From Eupeodes corollae (lineage: Eukaryota; Arthropoda; Insecta; Diptera; Syrphidae): a stretch of 64,000 nt of DNA. The notes below the pieces were generated by a model. The model worked only from the letters and a program-made list of their open reading frames with translations, did no database searches and was not told the DNA's origin. The position numbers and the translations under genes are program-made. This document shows, one piece after another, positions 1-8,493 of the stretch (position 1 is the first letter of the stretch; each line of letters starts with the position of its first letter). The DNA lies in the NCBI RefSeq assembly GCF_945859685.1, contig NC_079147.1, positions 88,714,315 through 88,778,314 of the forward strand, in the 5' to 3' direction.

Positions 1-516
1 GTAAAATTGTTCAATAGTTTCTGTTGTTTGTCTAAGACCGTGAAGGTCTCTTATCAGAGATGTTTCATTTCTCTTGTCTGCGTAGTGTAGAATGAGATTA
101 GCTTTTATAGTATCCCAGTTTGTTGGGGTGCCATACATGTTTAGTACTTCATTGGCATCTCCCACAATTTTGTTTCGGACAGCTCGTAAAATAACATTCG
201 CATACGGTGTACCATCTATTTGTGGTAATAAAACTAATATTTCCTCTACGTTTTTAATGAAGTCATACAATGACCTCGGGTTACCATCATAGAGTGGTAG
301 GTCTTTTATAGCGTCCGGAATACGGAGACTTTGAAATATAGCGTTTACGTCTGGAGCCGTTGGGATTGTTGGGATCGTTGGGTTAGACATTGTTGAGTTA
401 CTAGCAGAAAGATTTGGAAGGTTTTCAGTTTCTGTGCTAATATGATTTTCTTCCAAAATTATTTTGGATTCGTAGGGAGCTGTATTAGATACACGACTTT
501 GTTTATCTTTAGGCAT
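1..516 (-). CDS. Gag of a gypsy-group LTR retrotransposon (partial, runs off left edge)
   Basis: An open minus-strand frame of 172 codons starts at ATG 516-514 and is still open at the window edge, so the protein is incomplete. After a Ser/Pro/Thr-rich N terminus it reads as a Gag core: the run LPLYDGNPRSLYDFI, then a stretch ending in LRAVRNKIVG and a segment DKRNETSLIRDLHGLRQ. These are typical of Gag proteins of the 17.6/297/412 type of Drosophila retrotransposons, which form the capsid around the element RNA. No stop or frameshift is seen, so this may be a young copy. It is preceded (to the right) by an AT-rich leader, a primer-binding site and an LTR, all in matching order. The pol region would lie left of the window. 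The family-level call is from recognition of the Gag motifs and was not aligned. Confidence 0.82.
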   Translation of the reverse strand, partial: MPKDKQSRVSNTAPYESKIILEENHISTETENLPNLSASNSTMSNPTIPTIPTAPDVNAIFQSLRIPDAIKDLPLYDGNPRSLYDFIKNVEEILVLLPQIDGTPYANVILRAVRNKIVGDANEVLNMYGTPTNWDTIKANLILHYADKRNETSLIRDLHGLRQTTETIEQFY

Positions 517-1140
517 ATGTTAAAAAAAATATATATATTATTATTAATATTACTACTTTTTTTTCTTAATTATTATTTAGAATTATTTAGAACCAACTTT
601 ATAATATATATTTTTTTCTAGGCTTAAATTAATTTATTTTATTATTTATATCTAATTAGAAAGGCAATTTGATTAAGGAAATGAACAATATTCATCAATA
701 CAGAACTCACATTAAAACAATCCAGTAGAACATTGTTTCCTATCCTGAATTTCGGTCTGGTAAAGTTCTTCTTTGCTGTAGCAGGTTCCTGGTTTGATGA
801 AGGTGTTGTACTTCTGTTGTTGCGTAAGTTCTTTGTGTCTTTTTCACAGTATTCACAGTTAACCGGTGTCTTTTTTGTTTTTAGTATCCACAATAAACCG
901 TTGTGATTTTCTTATTTTATTATTCACTATTAACAGTACTGTTTTTTTTTTATTTTTTTTTTTTTTGATTTTACACAATAAACCGTTGTGATTTTCGTAT
1001 TTTATTATTCATTATTAACAGTAGTGTTTTTGATTTTACACAATAAACCGTTGTGTTTTTCTATTTTATTCAACACGATTAACTGTATTGTTTTACACAA
1101 TAAACCGTTGTGTTTTTTTTGTGAAAAAAAGAAATCCGCA
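517..1140 (-). repeat. AT-rich leader of the LTR element with a palindrome array
   Basis: This untranslated stretch lies between the primer-binding site and gag. It contains four copies of the 17-nt palindrome-like unit CACAATAAACCGTTGTG at 889-905, 974-990, 1039-1055 and 1096-1112. They are separated by T-rich DNA holding a second degenerate unit of the type TTAACAGTACTG (about 922-941, 1007-1025, 1069-1090, with a weaker one near 850-868). No protein is encoded. In Drosophila gypsy the equivalent leader carries the Su(Hw) insulator array, so a protein-binding array is a reasonable guess, but that is inference. Confidence 0.6.
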
Positions 1141-1151
1141 CGACTGCGCCA
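1141..1151 (-). promoter_or_regulatory. Primer-binding site, tRNA-Ser type
   Basis: On the minus strand the element reads TGGCGCAGTCG here, directly after the LTR. Its plus-strand complement CGACTGCGCCA equals the 3' end of insect tRNA-Ser plus CCA as I recall it, and 17.6/297-type elements use this primer. Only the first 11 bases fit; the following bases (TGCGG) deviate from the recalled 17.6 site. The site fixes the orientation and the inner LTR boundary. Confidence 0.6.
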
Positions 1152-1478
1152 ATTAAGTTAACAACGAAAGTTTTTTTTAAAAAAATAAACAACTTTATTT
1201 GTCGACGTCCAAAAATCAAATGCACAAGATTTTTAATTCATAACCTTCACAATGAGAACAAACTATAGATACATATTTATTATTTGGTGTGAGAACGGAA
1301 ATGCAGAAGGCTTCTCACACCTGAATTTAAATGGTTTTAGTTTACAAATTCAAAATAAAGCAACTATGTGCTGACAATCAAATTTAAATGAAATATAATA
1401 TTATTTATAATGAACATTAAGTAAAGGTTATGATTACATTGATATTGTATATATATATATTTATGAAGATTCATAACT
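1152..1478 (-). repeat. 5' LTR of the gypsy-group element
   Basis: The inner edge is set by the adjacent primer-binding site. The outer edge is where homology to the neighbouring family A LINE stops: both LINE copies share GTGCACG, after which this copy turns into AGTTATGAATC while the other continues differently. The LTR is thus about 327 bp, starts AGTTA and ends TTAACTTAAT on the minus strand, and has a TATA-like stretch near 1395-1412. The partner LTR is outside the window, so the limits cannot be confirmed by comparison. Confidence 0.5.
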
Positions 1479-3570
1479 CGTGCACTCTCAAAATACTCGT
1501 CGTTCGGATAGAACGCTCCGAAAATTAAATTGTTGGTCGAAGACATAGCTCTTGCAATGTGACCTCGAACGAGTTTTATCACGAAATTGTCAATTCTGTT
1601 GATTCGAGCCCCGTTGTATAGGACCTCGTTTGAATAATAATGCACATAAGAAGATTCGGCTGTTCGATATAAGCCGGTACAGCGTCGTAAACACTGCCGC
1701 TCGAACACCCGAAACTTCTCCATCTGGGAAGGGGCAACGTTGAACCACACAGGACAACCATAAACGATCATTGGCCGTATGAGGGCCATGTAGCAAATTA
1801 CCTTCACTCTGGGGTCAAGCCGACTGCTAAAAAACAGTCGTTTCGTCAGAGCGAAGGCTCCTCTGGCCCTGGTCAGAGCAGCATTTATATGTCTGTCGAA
1901 ATATAAATACTGATCTAACCAGATACCGAGGTACTTCACTACACTTTTGCTCGCCAATGGCTGACCGTGAAGATTAACGATGACCATCTTGCACCAATTC
2001 TTGCACGTATCCCTTGTGGCCCTAGCCAACGGAGTCCGGAACAGAATTGTCTCCGACTTGTGGACATTTATTTTCAGTTTCCAGTCGTTGCAATATCGCT
2101 GAATCTTGTCAAAATCACGCTGTAAGAGAATTCTAAAAACCTCAACCTTTCGGGCCGTTCTGTACGCGATTAAATCGTCGGCGTACGCAATTGCCTTTGT
2201 AAGACTACCTATCAGATCGCTGGTGTGAATGCTGAAGAGAATCGGCGAATTCACCGCTCCCTGTTGAAGACCATTTTTAATTGTGAATGTTGTGTTAGAA
2301 GTTACATTGCCACTTTTGACAACAAACTTTCTACCGTTAAGCATATCATAAAGTATATACAACAATGGCTTGCTTATGCCAAGCCTGCTCAGTTTTAGGT
2401 AAAGACCCTCTAACCATACGGTGTCAAAGGCCTTTTCCAAATCAACTAGAACAGCACCTGTGCATTGTTGTTTTGATTTATTCCATTGGATATCAGAAAC
2501 GATTTAGACGCAGCATGAATTGTGTCATGACCCGCCTTGAACCCGAACTGTGTATCCGGAATTATCTTGTTGTCCGCAGCCCACTTAGTCAGAGCCCTAT
2601 TAATGATTTTTTCGAAAAATTTGCTGATGCTCGGAAGAAGACTTATCGACCGAAGATTTGACGGGTTGGAGTTGTCCTTTCCCTTTTTCGGGAGAGGATG
2701 AACCACAGCGGTCTTCCATTGCACTGGATAATATGCATTATTCAGTGCATTATTGAAGAGCGTGGTGTAAATTGATAACCTGTAGTTCTCCTTAATCAAC
2801 AGATTGACATTTTTTATTGACGATTTCAGTGTCCTAACCTCCAAGTCGCGTGGGTCTGTAAGTCGTCTGTGCAAGTTTTTGAGTCTTGTCAGTAAGCCAC
2901 TCTTGTGCCTACGTAGTGCGTCAATTGTCGCGTTTCTGTAAGCGTCCATTTGGTCCCGTTCTTTGTACTTTGGGATTGTCCGTTCCATCGTTCGTTTTAT
3001 TGTTTCGTCCATCTGTTGTAAGTGCTGGTCAATTTCTGTATTTGTCAGGTTTCTGTTGTTTGGTGGGGCTATGTCACTCGAACGAAGTTCTCTCGCTAAG
3101 TCGTTGGTGAAACGAGGCCAACGCATCTTACTGTAATTGTAAGAATGCGTTGGAACGTATTCTTCCAACTCCACGCGTTCGTTCGGAATCTGCATTACAG
3201 CAGCCAGTCCGCAGTGATCACTGTCGTACTCGACTGTCTGTTAGCAGTTTCGCGGGTGATTACCCACTTTGTCTGTAACTGTCAGTCTGGTGTCGTACAG
3301 CAAAAGATCCAGAAAGGAGCCGCTTCTTGGATACGATGGCTTTTCAGTAGCCAGCAGGTCGACGCCATATTCAATGCTGTAAAGATTCATCAAATTAAAA
3401 AGATGATTACCTCTGGGATTACTATGTTGATTTCCCCAATCTTCATGTTTTGCGTTCAAATCACCGGCCAAGATGAAATAGTTTTCTTCCAAGCTCAGTT
3501 TAAGTTCCCTAAAAACAATCTCGAGTTCTGATGCAAAGTAAGTGACCTGCGGGGCCGCATAATGTGTCCA
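1479..3570 (-). mobile_element. Family A LINE (jockey-like non-LTR retrotransposon), 5'-truncated
   Basis: The element reads leftward: part of an APE-type endonuclease, a linker, a reverse transcriptase and the start of a C-terminal domain. Its 3' end is replaced by the LTR element at 1478. At 3570 it joins directly to the first 36 nt of a tRNA-like SINE head in the same orientation (3606..3571). A second copy of the same family lies at 57851-59352 and a fragment at 29101-29499. The protein resembles 'mobile element jockey' type polymerases of insects; the exact clade is not determined. Confidence 0.85.
1479..3570 (-). pseudogene. ORF2 remnant of family A LINE: endonuclease plus reverse transcriptase
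   Basis: Endonuclease signs come first: GDLNAKH near 3460, SFLDLLLYD near 3300 and YDSDHCGL near 3215. A TAA stop at about 3241 interrupts this frame but does not shift it. The linker frame (ATG at 3195) runs into the RT region, including QFGFKAGHDT near 2545, and ends at 2446 through a 1-bp frameshift just before the motif EKAFDTVW. The remaining 358-codon frame (2440..1364) carries GLQQGAVNSP and the catalytic box AYADD (residues 85-89), then KYLGIWLD and a conserved C-terminal half ending GAFYPNDEYFESAR. The final 40 or so codons come from the adjoining LTR. With one stop and one frameshift it is a fairly recent but inactive copy. Confidence 0.85.
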
Positions 3571-3606
3571 ACAGTCCAACGCACTAACCATCATGCCACG
3601 GGTACT
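3571..3606 (-). mobile_element. 5' 36 nt of tRNA-like SINE head, cut by the family A LINE
   Basis: Reading leftward this is AGTACCCGTGGCATGATGG followed by TTAGTGCGTTGGACTGT, the same start as the complete SINEs at 25002 and 63257. It stops after GGACTGT, within the anticodon-like region, where the LINE begins. The rest of the SINE should lie beyond the LINE's 3' end, outside the window. The SINE itself sits next to a family D LINE that starts at 3607. Confidence 0.8.
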
Positions 3607-6115
3607 AAGTTAATCATATTGATAATTCTTTAGGAAAAATATTAGACTTAATTTGTATATGTTGTGATGAAATCAAAGTTAATTTAACTAATGCACCTTT
3701 TTCTCTTTTAAACGAATCTATTCATCATAAGGAATTATTCTTTGAAATAGAGTTTTACATTATTATTCGTTAAATGATGTTAAAAAAACTGTTAGATGGT
3801 ATAATTTTTCTAAAACTTATTTTGTTCAACTAAATAATTATTTCTCTGATATTGATTGTGTTGAAGCACAAGCAGTTCATCAATCTATTATTGAATTTTT
3901 TTAAACTAATTTTTTGAATTCACTTAAAATCTATACTTAAATTAACTTTTGACTTAAAACTAAATTTATTTCCTATTTGATATTAATACTTAAACTTTAA
4001 TTTAAATGTAAAACTTAAAGTATTGACTTGAATTAAACATTCTAAAATGTAAATAAAAAATCATTGCGAGTATAGCTTAAAATGTCAAGATCCTAAATTT
4101 GTACTAAAATTCTTAAACTTTTAAATTTGCCGCCACTAAAAATCATCGGCCATCTTTTAATGTGAAAAAATGTACTAAAACTAAAAAAAAACAAGAAAGA
4201 GAAAGAAGAAAATAAAAAAGAAGGATCGGGGATTCAAGCACTGACCGTCATGACCACCTTACCGAAAAGTTTAAGTTTGTTTTTCTTGCGTGAGTTTCTC
4301 GAATCCGCTCCACCGTCGTCGTCGCCTATTTTTTTTTTTGTCGAATTTTCCGAAGACTTTTTTAGTTTTGAAGTAAGTAGAATAATTTATTATCTGCGAA
4401 GATTTGCTAATCAGATCATTCGCGATTAAAATCTTAGCAGAGCGAGTGAAAAAAGCTTTGCTCGTACAGATTGGTTAAATGAATTTATGTTTCTTGATTT
4501 AAAAAATATGTACAACCGCTTCATTGAAATTGTATTAATGGATTTTGAAATATTTGTTCCTTATTCTTTCCAAAAAAGTCATCAGTTACAACTTGTATTA
4601 ATAAGCAGCTTCGTGACTTAAAAAGAAAGAAACGCAATGCATACGTGAAATACAATAAATCGCAAAATCAATCGGATGATGATAAATTTAGTAAATTACG
4701 TAAGGATTTTGTAGTTCTTAGTAAGTTTCTATATAGAGCTTATATCTTGAATATTGAAATTAATAACAAAAACAATAGTAAACCGTTCTGGCCATTTGTC
4801 TATTCGAAAAGATAGGGATTCCAAATACCATGTTTTTCAGAGGTGTTGAATCGTCGGATTTAGACTCCATAGTTGAATTGTTTGCTAATTATTTCAAATC
4901 TGTGTATACTTATTCAGGATTTAATAATAGTTCACTGAATAACATAATAAGTAGATTTGACATTAACTTGATCCAGTTAAGTATTGAAGAAGTTATTTCC
5001 GGACTGAAATCACTTCAGTCTATTTACAGTTCTGGACGAGACGGCATTCCTTCGGCACTGTTAAAAAATTGTTGTGATTCCATCTGTGCTCCTTTACTAA
5101 GCATATTCAATAAATCCCTTAAGGGAGGTATTTTTATTGATGAATGGAAACTTTCTTACTTGGTCCCTATACATAAACAAATTATGTGGAATATTATAGG
5201 GTTATTTGTAAACTCTCCGCAATTCCCACGATGTTTAAAAGCATGGTGAAAATAAGGCTTGATTTTCTTACAATTGAATATTTATCTGAAGTACAGCATG
5301 GTTTTGTATTCGGTCGATCATCTGTTACCAATTTAACTTATTTCACTTCGTATGTCACTAATGCTAGCGAACAAAAATTTCAAGTGGACGCAGTATACAC
5401 TGACTTCAGTAAAGCCTTTGATTCTTGAGCTTTTCGGTTTTCATTCTCACTTTCTTCGTTGGTTATCGTCATATTTATCTTGTAAAACACAACAACAACA
5501 GCAAGTCAAAAAATTCAGTGTACATCAGGTGTCCCGCAAGGGAGCCACCTAAGTCCGATATTGTCTCGGTCTTAATTATTGTGAATGCTTATTATATGCG
5601 GACGATCTGAAAATATTTTCAAAACGTTCGATTATGGATGATTGTCAACATATGCAATCTGACAAAGATTCTTTATCAAATTTGTGTCACATCAATAGCC
5701 TTAAATTGAATATCAAAAAGTGTAACACGATTTCTTTTCCCAGAAAATCTCATATTTTAATTTATTATTATTTAATTTATTATTTATTATTATTTTTAAG
5801 TATTAAAGATTTAGGAGTTATTCTTAAAAAGACTTTAAAGATCCTCGTCAGACCAATTTTGGAATGCGCAGATATTATTTGGAGTCCTATTTATATAGTT
5901 CATTCAGATCGGATTGAAAAGATTCAAAGACGATTTACAAAATATATATTTAAGAAAATGGGTTGGAACTTAAGTTCTAGTTACGAGGCTAGATGCCAAT
6001 TACTTGAAATAAAGTCGTTACAATCAAGAAGAAAAATTCATAGTTTGTTTCACTGCGAAAATAGGTTTAGGTTCCTTTAGAGAAAGAAAACTAATAACAC
6101 AAAATTCAGCATAAA
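3607..6115 (+). mobile_element. Decayed family D LINE (plus copy), with a non-coding insertion
   Basis: The left part (3607-3905) translates to an endonuclease C-terminal segment (LINHIDNSLGKILDLI, then FSLLNESIHHKELFFEIEF). Homology to the better copy at 8437-11100 resumes at about 4460 (DWLNEFMFLDLKNMYNRF), so 3906-4440 is an insertion. RT pieces follow in broken frames: RDGIPSALLKNC near 5040, HGFVFGRSSVTNLTYFTSY near 5300, YTDFSKAFDS near 5395, a GVPQG-like stretch near 5530, YADDLKIF near 5595, and a C-terminal stretch RPILECADIIWSPIY near 5850. Several stops and frameshifts make it a dead copy. Confidence 0.75.
3906..4440. other. Non-coding insertion within the family D LINE
   Basis: This 535-bp stretch interrupts the LINE endonuclease-to-linker region. 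It is AT-rich with repeated TTAAACTT-like words, has an A-rich run near 4160-4230, and a more GC-balanced part near 4230-4330. No coding potential, clear terminal repeats or target duplication were seen. It may be a non-autonomous element, or sequence replacing a deleted LINE segment. Confidence 0.4.
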
Positions 6116-6117
6116 TT

Positions 6118-6470
6118 AAAAGATATGAATGTAGGCGATAAGTGGTTTCGATAGGACGATGCCGCTTTCCACACAACTAACGAAAAAAAGTTTCTTTTGC
6201 TCCATAAGTTCATCGCCAGTGTTATCTCAAGTCTTGGCGATATCATGTGATTTGACACCTTTCGACTTCTTTCTTTGGAGTTATTTGAAAGAAAAGATGT
6301 GCGTCGATGAGTCAGCAACAATTCAAAATCTAAAGGTTGAGATAATTCGGTTTATTAACGGCATAGAACCTCAATCCTCAATTATGCCTCAGCGTCATCG
6401 ACCATCGGATGGAGGTGTGCCGCCGAAGTCGCGGCCTTCATTTCGCCGATATTTTGTTCCATAAATATTT
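6118..6470 (+). mobile_element. Tc1/mariner-superfamily transposase remnant (C-terminal part)
   Basis: Around 6120-6180 the sequence reads as a broken version of the DNVGDxWFQQDGAxxHT block of insect mariner transposases (here DMNVGDKWF, then DDAAFHTTN). From 6240 it gives CDLTPFDFFLWSYLKEKM and then ESATIQNLKVEIIRFINGIEPQ, the usual stretch around and after the last catalytic Asp. Frameshifts are present and no terminal repeats were identified. The neighbouring family D LINE ends just before it. Confidence 0.7.
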
Positions 6471-6479
6471 GAACCATTA

Positions 6480-7280
6480 TAATGTTATCATAATGAATAT
6501 AAACGAATATGATTTCCTTATTAATTTGAGTTTTATTTAAAATCAACATCGGCTTTAAAAACTCAGAGTCAGAGTTGTATATAATGTTTAGTACTATTGC
6601 TGCTTTAATGTCAACTGATCAAAGCAGAATATGATCCCAGAAATCTATAAAAGCTTTGTATATTGAAAAAGTTGCGGTTTACCAATATGTCACTATTTAA
6701 ACATTATTAAGATGTACCATAAAAAAATTATAATTTGTCTGTACTATTTCAAAAATAAGCTGAAAAATGCGGAAAAAAAATAATCAAAAGCTAATTTTAA
6801 AATAACGACGAGACGATACAATATTTATTGTTGAGGTCATCAAAACCGTTCAGAAAACTGATTCTTGGACATTTTAGGACCCAAAATCGCAGAATCTTAG
6901 AAATGTAATGGGTACATTTTTATTTTCTTACAATAATTGTCATTCAAGAGAATAAAACTGTTAAGAAACATGGAATTTTATTTTTTTGGGTGTTTTTTTG
7001 TTAGAGTTTGAAAACTTTAAATCTGGACCGTGTGAAGTCAATGAAACCTTGAATATTGCCTTCCAATACCGTAAAAGCTGCTAGTCTGTTAACAATGACT
7101 GATAGCTCCGTAAAATGTAGCCAAGAGGCGATAAGTTAAACGAGGGATGAAGCCAGTTAACAGGACCTCGTTTGGAAATAAAGTTTGCATCAAATTGATT
7201 CATTTTTAGAAACAAAAAATGTGGTTAGAATAGTTCGTTAGTGTTCACCATACGGCAGAGCCTTCCTCATTTCGAAAGAA
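6480..7280. other. No gene seen; one mariner-end-like motif
   Basis: AT-rich spacer. At 6988-7021 it holds GGGTGTTTTTTTGTTAGAG followed by a GAAAACTTTAAAT-type continuation, which resembles the terminal repeat of insect mariners with GGGTGTTTTTT ends. No matching partner end was found nearby. Confidence 0.4.
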
Positions 7281-7546
7281 AAAAGAGGCTGAGATGCGAC
7301 CCACACTGATAACTTCGATTTGTCTTGCTTAAAAGTTTGTAGTTTTTCGTATTGGGTTAAAAAAGTTGTAAGTTGAATTATTCTTAAAAATTTCAAAATT
7401 ACCAACAATATTTTTCATATAAGGGAATAGTTTAGTTTGGAAATCTAGTTTTATAAATAGATTTTTAGTCCAAAACAAATTTTTACCAATTTTAGCAAAA
7501 TTTCTTAAATTTTTACAAATTGGATAAATGAAATTTATTTGAGAGA
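7281..7546. mobile_element. Left part of a foldback-like element, interrupted by Tc1
   Basis: The stretch shares GATGCGACCCACACTGATAA and the following AAAAGTTTGT segment with the internal region of the complete element at 51130-53331, and it carries the same AAATTTTTACCAA-type repeat words. It continues at 11545 after the Tc1-like insertion. Its own left inverted arm is not visible. Confidence 0.6.
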
Positions 7547-7979
7547 TACAGTGTTGGCTAAAACTAAAGCAACAGTTTGCTTCAAAGGAGTTCTTACGAT
7601 GTAGTACGTTGTATTGATAGTGAAATCATAATTTTTTCTTGTTTCCTATAGCCACTGTTGTTGTTAATTATTTTACTAAATCTGAAAGCAGTTAGCAAAC
7701 AATGCAAGAAAAAAAAAAATAGCAAAGAATTATCTCCAATTCGTTTTACCGTTGGCCAAATCTACATAAAGCAAATTTTTTGCTGCTCTTCTTTGAACTC
7801 CCCACACGACATCAGGAGATAAAAAATACTGTTACTTTTAATCAATCTGGAAATTAGAAACAAAAAAAAACCTAAAATTAAAAAAAAAAATAGTCATTCA
7901 CTGTATGCAATTTGTGGAGTAATAACCTGTGAAGTGATTGTTCTCTATTTTTTTTTCAATTGCGCGAAATAAATATCCA

Positions 7980-8436
7980 ACAACAAATTAAAATTTATTA
8001 ACGATTCTATAAGTGGAATTAAAGAATCAGAGCTTGCAAAAAAGTTTAATATTAATAAAGCAGTGATATCTCGCTTAATAAAATCATTTAACAAGAATAA
8101 CACCGTGAAAACTATCCACAGAGGTGTTAGGCCAAGGGCAACGACGCTCAGAGAGAATAAACTGCTTGTCCGAGCAATAAAAAAAAACCCTTCTTATCCT
8201 CAAGAGAACTTAAAACAGATCTATAATTGAAAGTGAGTAAAAGAGCTATTCGCCGGAGAGCGGTGGATGGTGGCTTGAAATCGTTCAAAATAGTTGAAAA
8301 ACCTTTTATTTCGCTCAAAAATAAGAAGGCAAGATTGAAATTTGCAAAGAGCATTTAAAGTGGACAGTTTCCAAATGGAACACGAATTTGGTGTGCAACG
8401 TGTTCGTCGTCCAATTAACAGAGGACTAGATTCTTC
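7980..8436 (+). pseudogene. Tc1-like transposase, N-terminal part (broken)
   Basis: The frame gives an HTH-like start (ESELAKKFNINKAVISRLI near 8025), a linker RGVRPRATTLRENKLLVRAI near 8125, and KNPSYPQENLKQIY. After a stop it resumes with SKRAIRRRAVDGGLKSF and the KKARLKFAKS block near 8325. Further on, GVQRVRRPINRGLDSSF matches the stretch after the first catalytic Asp/Glu of Tc1-like transposases. The reading is interrupted by stops and by the LINE tail at 8437; the C-terminal part is at 11105-11322. Confidence 0.75.
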
Positions 8437-8438
8437 GT

Positions 8439-8489
<51 letters not shown>

Positions 8490-8493
8490 TTTC
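8434..8493. repeat. (TTTA)n microsatellite forming the LINE tail
   Basis: About fourteen TTTA units sit exactly at the 3' end of the minus-strand family D LINE, so they most likely derive from its tail. Confidence 0.85.

Noticed and set aside
92..292. Plus-strand open frame of 66 codons
   Set aside because: It is antisense to the clear gag frame on the minus strand.
889..1112. Repeated 17-nt units as a CRISPR array
   Set aside because: Spacers are T-rich, related to each other and of uneven length (about 40-70 nt), and the context is a eukaryotic retrotransposon leader.
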